Of a DNA stretch of 64,000 nucleotides, positions 1 to 10,527 are shown in pieces. Within the stretch, counting starts at the first letter, position 1; every line of letters starts with the position of its first letter. The notes under the pieces are model-generated. The model was not told the DNA's origin. It was given only the letters and a program-made list of their open reading frames with translations, and made no database searches. A program made the translations under genes and the position numbers. This stretch comes from Haematococcus lacustris (taxonomy: Eukaryota; Chlorophyta; Chlorophyceae; Chlamydomonadales; Haematococcaceae): positions 4,692,678-4,756,677 of the forward strand of contig JASKMD010000029.1 in the NCBI GenBank assembly GCA_030144725.1, in the 5' to 3' direction.

Positions 1-163
1 CCCATCCCATCCCATCCCATCCCATCCCATCCCATCCCATCCCATCCCATCCCATCCCATCCCATCCCATCCCATCCCATCCCATCCCATCCCATCCCAT
101 CCCATCCCATCCCATCCCATCCCATCCCATCCCATCCCATCCCATCCCATCCCATCCCATCCC
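1..163. repeat. (CCCAT)n pentanucleotide satellite
   Basis: About 32 perfect copies of CCCAT run from the first base of the window. The array probably extends beyond the left edge. There is no sign of coding function. Confidence 0.97.
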
Positions 164-1275
164 CAGCAGCCATGAGCAGAAAGCAAGAGTAGCAGCCAAG
201 AGCAGCAGGTAGGAGGCGCTTGGAGCGGCAGCCAGGACTTCCGGTGAGTGCACATGCTTGGGAGGTGTCAGCCTAGCCTGCCCGGTTCTGGTCATGCATG
301 TCCTAATCCATCTGCTTGCTGGCTGATGTTTGATTGCAGTTGTCGACAGCTGGAGCATGGCAGGTGAAGCATGGCCGGGTTGATTGCAAGCATGGCGGTA
401 GAGCAGCAACCAACAAGGAGCCAGCAAGGACCGTACCCTCCTCGTACCCCGTACCCTCCCCCGGCGTCGTGACATGGAGCATAACTGTAAGTGGCCAGTC
501 CCTGCACATGAGTGGTCCCCAATGCCAAGCCTAAATGCAAGGATGCCTCTTGCTGCCGCAGGTCTGATGGTCACACTGCTGCCCCTTGCCCCCTTCCCCC
601 TTCCCCCTTCCCTGCCCAAGCCCACCACCACCACTTCCGAGTCTGCCACCTACCTACCCTCCTCCCCTCCTCCCCTCCTCCCCTCTTCTCTCCTCTCCCC
701 CACCCAATGGCACCCAGCAGCCCTTGGCGTAGCAGCATGGAGCGGGCAGCCTGGAGCGGGCAGCCCGGAGTGGGCAGCATGGAGCGGGCGGCCTGGAGCG
801 GGCAGCCTGGAGCGGGCAGCCTGGAGTGGGCAACCTGGAGCCAAGCCTAGCCCAGCCTACCCCAGCCTAGCCTAGCCTAGCCTACCCCAGCCTAGCCTAG
901 CCTAGCCTACCCCAGGCTAGCCTTGCCTAGGCTAGCCTACCCTAGCCTACCCTAGCCTAGCCTACCCCAGGCTAGCCCAGCCTAGCCTAGCCCAGCCTGA
1001 TTTGGTGCCATGGGGCATAGACAGCAAGGCAAAGTGCTTAGCAGTCCCGTGATGAGGTGTTAGCCCATAGCAATGAGGTGCAGCCAGTCCTTGTGGTTGT
1101 GCACATGGCATAGGTGGTGAGCAATGCATGAGTCGTTGTGTTGTTGTTGTAGTGATGTTGTGTGGTGTTGTTGTGTGGTGTTGTCACCTTGCATCAATGC
1201 ATGTGCTTAGCACCAGCAATACATGCCGTTTGTTGTGGTGTTGCGAGGTGTTCGGGCGTCGTTGCATACGTTGTG
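164..1275. other. Low-complexity stretch without a convincing gene
   Basis: This stretch holds a 12-14-bp repeat rich in AGCGGGCAGCC (about 728-840), a degenerate CCTAGCC/CCTACCC repeat (about 845-1000) and TG-rich sequence (1130-1190). Bases 490-620 resemble 4690-4790, including a TGCAGGTC acceptor-like block followed by a pyrimidine-rich tract. They look like copies of one dispersed module. I see no supported coding region. Confidence 0.6.
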
Positions 1276-1967
1276 GCAGGACCCTGTAGGCGTGCGGCAG
1301 GACCCTGTGAACGTGTGTCGTAGGAACCTGTAGCCGTGCGGCAGGACCCTGTGAGAATATGTCGTAGGACCCTGTAGCCGTGCGGCAGAACCCTGTGAGA
1401 ATGTGTCGCAGAACCCTGTAGCCGTGCGGCAGGACCCTGTGAAACTTTAATGTAAGACCCTGTAGCCGTGCGGCAGAACCCTGTAGACGTGTGTCGTAAG
1501 ACCCTGTAGCCGTGCGGCAGAACCCTGTAGACGTGTATCGTACGACCCTGTAGCCGTGCGGCAGAACCCTGTGAGAATGTGTCGCAGAACCCTGTAGGCG
1601 TGCGGCAGGACCCTGTAAAACTGTGTCGTAGGACCCTGTAGCCGTGCGGCAGGACCCTGTGAGAATATGTCGTAGGAACCTGTAGGCGTGCGGCAGAACC
1701 CTGTAGCCTAATGTGGCAGGACCCTGTAGGCGTGCGGCAGGACCCTGTAGCCTAATGTAGCAGGACCCTGTAGGCGTGCGGCAAGACCCTGTAGACAAAC
1801 GTCGCAGGACCCTGTAGCCGTGCGGCAGAACCCTGTGAGAATGTGTCGCAGGACCCTGTAGCCGTGCGGCAGAACCCTGTAGACGTGTGTCGTAGGACCC
1901 TGTAGCCGTGCGGCAGAACCCTGTGGCCCAGGACCCTGTACAGGGTCGGTAGGACCCGGTACAGGGT
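1276..1967. repeat. Minisatellite, about 22-bp units in 44-bp pairs
   Basis: Units begin AGRACCCTGT and alternate between two forms, one continuing AGCCGTGCGGC and the other GAGAATGTGTCGC. This gives a 43-44-bp double unit repeated about 15 times. The right end is a degenerate block around CCCTGTACAGGGT, which is itself palindromic. The long minus-strand ORF across the array is a by-product of the repeat. Confidence 0.9.
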
Positions 1968-2118
1968 TAGGGCGACTTTTCAAATAGTTATAACATCGCA
2001 GCAACTTTGAGTTTTTCAATGATTACAACGGCGATGAGTCGGCCTTTCCTGGGGCTATCTGCAGTATGCCTCCCGGGAGAGAAATGACGTAGGCGACTTC
2101 CGGCCTTAATCGGCGCGA

Positions 2119-2264
2119 GTGTGTACAGATAGCAGCAAGGCATCTGTACAGATTGGAGCGATGCGTCTGTACAAATAACAGCAAAGCATCTGTACAGATA
2201 GGAGCTATGTATCTGCACAGATTGGAGCGAAGCATCTGTACAGATTAGAGCGAAGCATCTGTAC
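2119..2264. repeat. Palindrome array, ATCTGTACAGAT every 23 bp (left part)
   Basis: Seven sites of the 12-bp palindrome ATCTGTACAGAT, some with one or two changes, start at 2119, 2142, 2165, 2188, 2211, 2234 and 2257. Every step is exactly 23 bp. The 11-bp spacers differ from one another. The seventh site is cut after ATCTGTAC by the insertion at 2265. The array resumes in the same phase at 6500. Confidence 0.93.
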
Positions 2265-2451
2265 ACTCACGATAAATAAGGCCGACGCGAGGGTCTTTTT
2301 TGCATCGGATGGACAATCCGCTCCGATAGAACGATAGATCGTTGAGTTTAAGGGGGACCTCGCTCTTGAATGAAGTCCTAACTCGCAGCGGTTGCGGAGA
2401 TACAACGATCCGCGCGCGAGGTACCCCCCCCAAATAGGGCGGCTGCACAGA

Positions 2452-3643
2452 TGCCGGTTAAATGAGCCCGGAATCTGCACAGATGCATGTAGATGCCCTA
2501 TGGACATACGACATCTGCACAGATGCATTCCTCGACATCTGCACAGATGCTGACAATGTCGACATCTGCACAGATGCATCCCTCGACATCTGCACAGCTG
2601 TCGACACACTCGACATCTGCACAGATGCATCCCTCGACATCTGCACAGCTGTCGACACACTCGACATCTGCACAGCCAAGCATCCCTCGACATCTGTGCA
2701 GATGCCGACAATGTCGACATCTGCACAGATGCATCCCTCGACATCTGCACAGCTGTCGACACACTCGACATCTGCACAGATGCATCCCTCGACATCTGCA
2801 CAGCTGTCGACACAGTCGACATCTGCACAGCCAAGCATCCCTCAACATCTGCACAGATGCCGACAATGTCGACATCTGCACAGATGCATCCCTCGACATC
2901 TGCACAGCTGTCGACACACTCGACACCTGCACAGATGCATCCCTCGACATCTGCACAGCTGTCGACACACTCGACATCTGCACAGCCAAGCATCCCTCGA
3001 CATCTGTGCAGATGCCGACAATGTCGACATCTGCACAGATGCATCCCTCGACATCTGCACAGCTGTCGACACACACGACATCTGCACAGATGCATCCCTC
3101 GACATCTGCACAGCTGTCGACACAGTCGACATCTGCACAGCCAAGCATCCCTCGACATCTGTGCAGATGCCGACAATGTCGACATCTGCACAGATGCATC
3201 CCTCGACATCTGCACAGCTGTCGACACACTCGACATCTGCACAGATGCATCCCTCGACATCTGCACAGCTGTCGACACAATCGACATCTGCACAGCCAAG
3301 CATCCCTCGACATCTGTGCAGATGCCGACAATGTCGACATCTGCACAGATGCATCCCTCGACATCTGCACAGCTGTCGACACACTCGACATCTGCACAGA
3401 TGCATCCCTCAACATCTGCACAGCTGTCGACACAATCGACATCTGCACAGCCAAGCATCCCTCGACATCTGTGCAGATGCCGACAATGTTGACATCTGCA
3501 CAGATGCATCCCTCGACATCTGCACAGCTGTCGACACAGTCGACATCTGCACAGATGTATCCCTCGACATCTGTGCAGATGCCGACACATGTCGACATCT
3601 GCACAGATGAATACCTCGACATCTGCACAGATGCCAAGTAGTG
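2452..3643. repeat. Higher-order minisatellite, 155 bp made of five 31-bp subunits
   Basis: CGACATCTGCACAG is the recurring core. The marker block CCAAGCATCCCTC recurs at 2676, 2831, 2986, 3141, 3296 and 3451, exactly 155 bp apart each time. Subunits alternate between CACAGATGCATCCCT and CACAGCTGTCGACAC forms. Many cores are ATCTGCACAGAT or ATCTGTGCAGAT, near-palindromes related to the site in the flanking array. The array has no stop codons in several frames on both strands, which produces four spurious ORFs of about 380-495 codons. Confidence 0.95.
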
Positions 3644-4271
3644 CAGCTGTGCACATGAAGAAAAGGCTTGCATAAAGGTTACGCAAAGGCACCGCGAAGG
3701 AAGCAAAGTCTCCGCGAAGGAATCAAGACTCTTCCATTATTCAACAGGATGCTGTGTGATATTTGCATGAAGTTTTCGCAGAAGGTGGCGCGAAGGAAGC
3801 CAAGGAACCGCGAAGGAGCCTAGATTGCCCCACATAGCAGCAATGAGCAGCCAGGAGCAGCCAACAAAATCGTCGCCAAAAGGCTAGCTACGAGCCGAGC
3901 CAGCCGCTGCAGGCGACCAGATGGCCATCAGGTTAAGCGATAGGATCAAGATATAGCGACAGAAAACGGAAGGAGGTGCAGCGATGCAGCGACACAGCGA
4001 TGCAAAGATGCGGCAAATGCAGGAGGTGCAACTAGGACACGTAGCCCGAAGCCTGTGAGACGGAGCGGAAGAGGAGTGGAGGAGCCCGGAGAGGCGGTCA
4101 GGAGCCATGCAACAAGTGCACATGAAACAAAGTTGGGTGCACCCACACAAACCCCACCCTAGCGAATGGTGAGTATTTTATCTTGCAGTCATGTGGCTCC
4201 AAGTACCTTGCCAGACTATTTGCCAACCACTGAATAGCTGCAGGTTCAATGGTCCCAACCTCCCCTTCCCT
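3644..4271. other. Unique-looking stretch between satellites, no gene recognised
   Basis: This stretch contains short direct repeats such as CGCGAAGGAA (3690-3830). It then runs into mixed sequence before the CAGCC satellite. No ORF looks like a protein, and I see no RNA gene. Confidence 0.5.
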
Positions 4272-4555
4272 ACACCCACCCAGCCCAGCCCAGCCCAGCC
4301 CAGCCCAGCCCAGCCCAGCCCAGCCCAGCCCAGCCCAGCCCAGCCCAGCCCAGCCCAGCCCAGCCCAGCCCAGCCCAGCCCAGCCCAGCCCAGCCCAGCC
4401 CAGCCCAGCCCAGCCCAGCCCAGCCCAGCCCAGCCCAGCCCAGCCCAGCCCAGCCCAGCCCAGCCCAGCCCAGCCCAGCCCAGCCCAGCCCAGCCCAGCC
4501 CAGCCCAGCCCAGCCCAGCCCAGCCCAGCCCAGCCCAGCCCAGCCCAGCCCAGCC
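4272..4555. repeat. (CAGCC)n pentanucleotide satellite
   Basis: About 57 near-perfect copies of CAGCC. All three forward frames and the minus-strand frames are open through it (Ser-Pro-Ala-Gln-Pro and Gly-Leu-Gly-Trp-Ala repeats). None of these should be read as a gene. Confidence 0.97.
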
Positions 4556-4900
4556 CTCCCCTCCCTCCCCCACCACCACCTCCTTCATCACCCTACCACA
4601 AGAAGCAGGTGCATGGAGCGCAGGAGCAGCCAGGAGCTGCAGCCATGGAGGCGCTGCCAGGTAGGTATAGAAGTGGCGCTAGCAAAGAGTGAGTGGCCAG
4701 CCCTTGCACATGGGTGGTCCGATGCCCAGCCTAACCGCAAAGATGCCCATTGTTTACTGCAGGTCCCACGGTCAGCCCTTCCCTCTTCCCCCCTTCCTCC
4801 TTCCCCCTTCCCCCTCCCCTCCCCTGTCCCACCACCTCCAAGCCTGGCACCCCACCTACCTCCCGCCTTTCCCACCCCCCGCCCCACGACACACGCTGCA

Positions 4901-5024
4901 GCCCTCTCCCTACCCTACCCTTGGCGTAGCAGCCCCCTCCCTACCCTACCCTTGGCGTAGCAGCCCTCTCCCTACCCTACCCTTGGCGTAGCAGCCCTCT
5001 CCCTACCCTACCCTTGGCGTAGCA
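4901..5024. repeat. 31-bp tandem repeat, four copies
   Basis: The unit begins CAGCCCTCTCCCTACC and ends CCCTTGGCGTAG, repeated four times head to tail. Just upstream (4690-4790) lies a copy of the dispersed module also seen at 490-620. Confidence 0.88.
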
Positions 5025-5370
5025 ATCTGGAGCGGGCAACACGGAGCCGGCAGCTTGGAGTGGGATCCCGTAGTAGCAGCCCACCCAGCCCACCCTTGCC
5101 ATGCCATGCACACACACCGCAATGACCCTACCCATCCCTCTCCTAAGGGGACGATAGCTTGATGGTATAGCACTTGGGTGGTTGTCAGCCCGTGCTTGTT
5201 GTGGTGGGCGTCAATGGTAGTGTGGTGGGTCAAGGATAGCGGGAGCACGTAAGAGGAGCCTATGAAGTTGCACCCGGTTTAGTACATTACCAAGGAGAGT
5301 GTAGCATCACCCTTGTTGTAGCGTCCATACTCGTTGTCATCTTGCCGCCTTGTTGCAATGTTGTTGTGTT

Positions 5371-5980
5371 GTCATTGTGGTGTGGTGTGGTGTGGTGTGG
5401 TGTGGTGTGGTGTGGTGTGGTGTGGTGTGGGTGTCGTTGTGTTCTTGTGTTGTCGCCATGGTGTGGTGTGGTGTTGTTGTTGTTGTTGTCGTTGGTGTTG
5501 GTGTTGGTGATGTCATTGTTGGTGTTGTATGGTGTTGTCACCTTGTCACCTTATGCGGCGGTGTTGCAAGTCGTTGATGCATTAATGCATATGCTTAGCA
5601 TTCCCATAGGGAGGTGTCTCGGGGTGATGGTGGACTAAGACATGTGTATAGGAGTAGCGTAGCGAGGTGTTGCGGGGTGTTCGGGTGTCCAAACATGTGT
5701 TTTGCGGGGATGTTGCGGGGTGTTTGGTCGTCAATACATGTGTTTTGCGGGGGTGTAGCGGAGTGTTGCGGGGTGTTTTGGGTGTCAATGCATGCGTTTT
5801 GCGGGGATGTAGCGAGGTGTTGCGGGGTGTTTTGGGTGTCAATGCATGTGTTTTGCGGGGGTGTAGCGAGGTGTTGCGGGGTGTTTAGTGGTCAATACAT
5901 GTGTTTTGCGGGGATGTTGCGGGATGTTTGGGTGTCAATACATGTGTTTTGCGGATGTAAGAGTCGATGAAATAGTCGAC
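5371..5980. repeat. (TGTGG)n tract and 60-70-bp minisatellite
   Basis: A TGTGG/TGTTG-rich tract at about 5371-5540 is followed at about 5640-5960 by tandem units of roughly 60-70 bp. The units contain TGTTGCGGGGTGTTT and ATGTGTTTTGCGGGG. Both lie inside the 2265-6499 insertion. No coding evidence. Confidence 0.8.
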
Positions 5981-6350
5981 ATCTGTGCAGATGAAGCCAC
6001 GACATCTGCACAGCCAAGCCGCGAATGTAAAAGTCGACATCTGTGCAGATGCTACAAACAACATCTGCACAGCCAAGGCTCGAATGTAATAGTCGACATC
6101 TGTGCAGATGTCGGTGTCAGCAGCTGCACAGATGTCGGTCAATCGACATCTGCACAGCCAAGCATTGAATGTAATAGTCGACATCTGTGCAGATGTCGTC
6201 GTCAGCAGCTGCACAGATGTTGATTGCGGAATACGACATCTGTGCAGATGTCGACGTTTTGCAGCTGCACAGATGTCGATTACGCTTGCAGCTGTGCAGA
6301 TGTCGGCTTACTGCAGCTGTGCAGATGAAGGACATACGACATCTGTGCAG
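5980..6350. repeat. Spaced ATCTGTGCAGAT / CAGCTGCACAG sites
   Basis: Irregular repeats of GTCGACATCTGTGCAGATG alternate with CAGCTGCACAGATG. They belong to the same sequence family as 2452-3643 and end just inside the right terminal module of the insertion. The cores are near-palindromes of the flanking array site ATCTGTACAGAT. Confidence 0.85.
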
Positions 6351-6364
6351 ATTGCTTGGTTAGG

Positions 6365-6499
6365 AAAATCGCGGCCAAATTACGTCGCAACGGATGCACG
6401 GAGTTAGCGTAAGACTTGTACCGTTCGAACGGCCTTCTACTCCTCTTTCCAATGAGCTATGGTCGGCCCAATCGCGACCAGTCCTTGTTTATCGTGAGT
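6365..6499. repeat. Right terminal module of the insertion (copy 1)
   Basis: This 135-bp block runs from AATCGCGGCC to the inverted terminus TTTATCGTGAGT. It shares CAACGGATGCACGG, TTAGCGTAAGACTTGTACCG and TGAGCTATGGTCGG with 6893-7027. Each copy is preceded by an ATCTG(T/G)(A/G)CAGAT site and a TTGGTT-like stretch. Confidence 0.8.
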
Positions 6500-6884
6500 G
6501 TACAGATTAAAGAACAGCATCTGCACAGATTGAAGGAAGGTATCTGTACAGATAGCAACGAGTTATCTGTACAGATTTCAGCGAAGCATCTGTACAGATA
6601 GGTGGAGGGCGTCTGTACAGATAGGTAGCAAAGCATCTGTACAGATAAGAGCAAGGCATCTGTACAGATAGGAGCGGAGCATCTGTACAGATAGGAACGA
6701 AGCATCTGTACAGATAGCTTGGAGTCATCTTTACAGATAATATGTAGGCATCTGTACAGATAATATGCATGCATCTGTACAGATAGCTTATAGAAGCTAT
6801 CTGTACAGATATTAGAAGACCATCTGAACAGATAGCTTTGCAGACATCTGCACAGATAGCTACCTAGCGAATCTGTACAGATAC
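6500..6884. repeat. Palindrome array, ATCTGTACAGAT every 23 bp (right part)
   Basis: After the split site, further sites start at 6519, 6542, 6565, 6588, 6611, 6635, 6658, 6681, 6704, 6727, 6750, 6773, 6799, 6822, 6846 and 6871. Most steps are exactly 23 bp; a few are 24-26. Spacers vary freely (for example AGCAACGAGTT, AATATGTAGGC, ATTAGAAGACC) while the palindrome is nearly invariant. Counting through the insertion, the step from the split site to 6519 is also 23. Confidence 0.94.
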
Positions 6885-6892
6885 GTGGTTGT

Positions 6893-7027
6893 GAAATTCG
6901 CGGCCCATTTGCGACGCAACGGATGCACGGATTAGCGTAAGACTTGTACCGTTCGATCGGCCTCTTTCCCTTCTTTCGATTGAGCTATGGTCGGTCCAAT
7001 CGCGACCGGTCCTTGTTTATCGTGAGT
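6893..7027. repeat. Right terminal module (copy 2)
   Basis: A diverged second copy of the 6365-6499 block, ending in the same TTTATCGTGAGT terminus but followed by GAAC rather than GTAC. It suggests the palindrome array at 2119-6884 is itself internal to an older related element whose right end is here. I could not identify the matching left end. Confidence 0.7.
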
Positions 7028-7164
7028 GAACACCGCGCAGCTGCACTGCCTCACGCCATCGCTGTGGGTCCTCCTCCTCTGGCACATGGGGGTTGCCGTT
7101 AGGGTAGGCTGGCAACAGCCACTGAAGGCATGACACACAAAGCAAGCACATGTAATTGATTGTT

Positions 7165-7700
7165 CAGGGCTAGGGCTAGGGCTAGGGCTAGGACTAGGGC
7201 TAGGGCTAGGGATAGGGATAGGGATAGGGATAGGGCTAGGGCTAGGGCTAGGGATATGGATAGGGATAGGGTTAGGGCTAGGGCTAGGGCTAGGGCTAGG
7301 GATAGGGATAGGGATAGGGATAGGGATAGGGATAGGGATAGGGATAGGGATAGGGATAGGGATAGGAATAGGGATAGGGATAGGGATAGGGATAGGGATA
7401 GGGATAGGGATAGGGATAGGGATAGGGATAGGGATAGGGATAGGGATAGGGATAGGGATAGGGATAGGGATAGGGATAGGGATAGGGATAGGGATAGGGA
7501 TAGGGATAGGGCTAGGGATAGGGATAGGGCTAGGGATAGGGATAGGGATAGGGATAGTGCTAGGGATAGGGATAGGGATAGGGATAGGCATGGACGTGGG
7601 GGTGAGGTCGGGTTAGGGTTAGGGCTAGGGCTAGGGCTAGGGATAAGGATAGGGCTAGGGCTAGGGCTAGGGCTAGGGGTATGGATAGGGCCAGGGCCAG
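7165..7700. repeat. Degenerate (GGGATA)n / (GGGCTA)n hexamer tract
   Basis: About 85 hexamers, mostly GGGATA and GGGCTA with a few GGGTTA. They resemble degenerate telomere-type repeats. Long ORFs on both strands (Arg-Asp and Ile-Pro repeats) are artefacts. A related CCCTAG tract occurs four times between 48.3 and 57.4 kb. Confidence 0.92.
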
Positions 7701-7712
7701 GCCAGGGCTAGG

Positions 7713-10409
7713 TCATGCTAATGTTACCTGCTCATTGCTGTCTGCTGCGCTGGGTTCCGCCGTGTGGTTGTCTGGTGTTGCCTGGGAATGTGACGCATGT
7801 GATGTATCTGACGCTGGTGGTGTGTCTGGAGCGCGGCCTCGCTTCCTAGCTGGTGCTTTCGCGGCTACCTGCAGAACAAACAAGGGCCACAACATGCTCT
7901 TTACGCTAGACTGTGGGCAGGATGGGCTGTTGAGGTTTGGCTAGGACCATTTGAAGTGAGCATGTCCCAGCCAGCTTACCTTTGGCTTCTTGGTTGGGGG
8001 CTTGGGTGGTGCACCCCGCTTTTTGGTCTGATGCGTTGCAGGACCTCGTGGTGCGGAGCTGGGGGCTGCTGGACATGATGCCTTGCGGGGCTTTGGTGCC
8101 CCGTGTGCTACAGACATCAACGCCTCTGCTATCTCCTGCAACATAAACCCAACATGTGTTATTGTGCGGTTGGATTTTTGTGTTATTGAGTTCCATTGAC
8201 CTGAATGTCTCACCTTCTCAGTTGCAGGGCCTTGTTGCTGTAGGAGAGGGGCATGGGCCGGGGGCTGTGCCGGCTGCTGCTGCTCTGAAGCCTGTAGGGC
8301 AAAGGGTGCCATGCAAGTATGAAGATCATGTGAACCCGCTGGGAGTAGTGTGTGCATATAGGACGATTGATGTGTGGCCATTTTATGGGATCTACTTCAT
8401 GCTTTCAACCATAAATCTGTGACTGGGATTCCATAGGCTGACGTGTTCTTTCTAACTTGTGGGGCATTCACCTTGGAGGTACCATCGTCCCTCAGTAGCT
8501 TTGCCTGCTGGCTTTGCAACAGCGCAGTCATCAACTCCTCTATCCGGGCTTCCTTCATCTGGTCCTGGGACTCCAGCTGGTTGATGCGTTCCCTCATTGC
8601 TGCAATGATTGCTTCTGCAATCAATATCACAGCACATCCCGAATTTGTCACTCAAGTGTACAACCATTGTTTGTCTAATCAGCTTATTCTCAAGGTCCAC
8701 AACAGATGATGGTTGATTGCACACCTGGCGGAGGTTGGGGGTCCGTGATGGTCCTTGAGTCTGATGTTGCCTCCGAACACAGGCCTGTAGCACAGTTTGC
8801 ATGACCCACAATGATTGTCCTTCAAGCTTGCTGCAGTACATCAGGAAATGATGACTTATACCTGTTGCATTACACGTTACTCCTGTCAAATGGTACCAAC
8901 TGTTGCACGCTGCAGTTTGAGTCGCATACACTATAGCTGTGTACACACCTTGGGAGGGGGCATCGCTAGCAGGTGAGGGACGTCCATGCGCAGGTGAATG
9001 TGCCCTGGAAGAGGGGGGGGAGGATGAGGTGGAGGAGGCGGAGGAGGTGATGGATGTCGTGGATGACGAGGATGTGGAGGAAGCGGAGGACAAGGGCACG
9101 GGCACTGGTCGTGATGGCCCATACCTTCCCTGCATGCATGAACAAGAGTGTTGTGATGATGCTGGCCATAGTTTATTATCTTATGTCATATTGAATGTGC
9201 ATGCATAGGACACACACCGCTGTTGGGTTGCACATGTCCTTTGGTGCACTGTTGGGCCACTCCTTGGCGATGTCTATCTGTACACACACATGCATACTCA
9301 GCTTTGTCGATGCTGCCGTGACATTGTTTGACAAGTTGGGTGGTCATCCTGCTGCTTATCACCGTACCATGGAGCTCCACACACTGTCCGTTTCCAGGGT
9401 GTGATGTAGCCAGCGGTGCCTTGCCAGCATGCGACCGGCGTTGTATCGGACCTTGTCTTTCACAGCATGGCCCCTACAAGCACAGGGCAATACACGATGT
9501 ATCAATTGATTGTTGTGAAGTCTATCATGCATAGTATCAAGCACTTGCTTCAGACCCCTGCGCGCCAAGTACTCCATGTGCACCAGCACCCGGGTCCCGC
9601 TGCTCCATGCATCCTCCTGTTGCCGGCATTCGCCCGTCTTCCACTCCCACTCTCCCGGCCCAAACGCATCCTTTAAGAATTTGGTGAGACTCAGCATGGC
9701 CTGAGCTGGCAGTCCCTGCAGGCAACAGTACAGCTCACTGTGACTGATACCACAAGCGCCCATGCTGTCTTCATTCGCAATGGAGTAGGTATGCCCTTAC
9801 CCACCTCATGCACTGGGTGGGTGGTGTCGAAAGTCATCACCACCTTGGCCTTAGGGTAGATGGCCACCAATGCTGGGCACATGGGGATCAAGACAACGGT
9901 TGCTTCGCTCCAGCGCCGCCTGTCAGCTGCAGTAAAGGATACAAGGAGTGAATCCGAACAGCTGATGGCCCACCCCTGTGAGGCCGTGCAGCACAGCACA
10001 GAACAGCGACTGTCCTTTCGCCCACCCAGTTCAGCCTGCAGATTAGACAATAATGCACGAGGTAAACAAGTTTAGTTTTATATGGCTACCCTGTTAACAA
10101 GCGGTTATGCCCCGATTTGCTTAGACCCTACCGCCATGCGCCGAATGGCGATGTCCATGACCTCCAGGCTCAGCAGCTTGGGCTCCACTGCCCCGTCCTT
10201 GTCGACCCTCCAGAGCTGATCTGCCAAGCGGTCTATCTTGCCAACCTGCAGGTGAAGCAAACGGTCACCGACCTGGGTCCGTGTATGATGATGTTGTAGT
10301 CTGATGACCCTTGGTATGTTGTTGGCTTCCCTCACCTCTGTGTCGTCCAGGTTCAGGTACACCTGCTGCCGTTCACCCTCTTGGACACCATTCTCCAGGG
10401 CTCGAGCCT
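7713..10409 (-). CDS. Multi-exon gene of unknown function with coiled coil and basic, Pro/Ala-rich tail
   Basis: Exon-intron structure is visible from GT/AG borders and coding-like translations. Exons I can place, in transcription order, are 10336-10409, 10132-10245, 9805-10035, about 9368-9760, 9218-9277, 8949-9129, a short one near 8690-8750, 8472-8614, 8214-8291, 7980-8135 and 7713-7868. Exons 10132-10245, 9805-10035, 9218-9277 and 8214-8291 are whole codons long. The protein would have a conserved-looking N-terminal half with WSEATVVLIPMCPAL and MTFDTTHPVHE. It continues through a Ser-rich stretch, a coiled coil (AAMRERINQLESQDQ onward) and a Lys/Arg/Pro tail (KKRGAPPKPPTKKPK, ARKRGRAP). 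The tail suggests a nuclear DNA-binding protein. I do not recognise the family. A transposon accessory protein is possible given the setting. The start exon is not resolved. Confidence 0.55.
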
Positions 10410-10527
10410 CTGCAAGGCAGCAGCAGTATTCACACTGTAGCTACATCTGACATTGTCCGTGTATGTTGAACAGTCCGATCTCCGTGTCATCCATCAGTGC
10501 TGGTGACTCATTTAGTATTGATTGATC

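Larger units (their letters stand above)
2265..6499. mobile_element. 4.2-kb inserted element with short inverted ends and a GTAC target duplication
   Basis: The left end reads ACTCACGATAAATAAGG and the right end is its inverse with one change (CCTTGTTTATCGTGAGT). Both flanks carry GTAC, at 2261-2264 and 6500-6503. Removing the element plus one GTAC restores ATCTGTACAGAT and the exact 23-bp phase of the surrounding array. This is strong evidence for a real insertion of a DNA-transposon-like element. I found no transposase gene inside. The content is minisatellites and low-complexity sequence, so it is probably non-autonomous. The superfamily is unknown. Confidence 0.72.

Noticed and set aside
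1..163. Chromosome end
   Set aside because: CCCAT is not a telomere repeat and no subtelomeric order is visible; it may simply continue to the left.
2205..3706. Long ORFs of about 380-495 codons on both strands
   Set aside because: They follow the 155-bp satellite in four frames at once; composition is purely that of the repeat.
4178..4692. Ser-Pro-Ala-Gln-Pro and Gly-Leu-Gly-Trp-Ala ORFs
   Set aside because: Translations of (CAGCC)n; open in all frames.
6500..6884. CRISPR array (palindromic repeats with unique spacers)
   Set aside because: Repeat and spacer are only 12 and 11 bp, there are no cas genes, and the genome is eukaryotic.
6932..7711. Ile-Pro and Arg-Asp repeat ORFs on opposite strands
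   Set aside because: Products of the GGGATA/GGGCTA hexamer tract.
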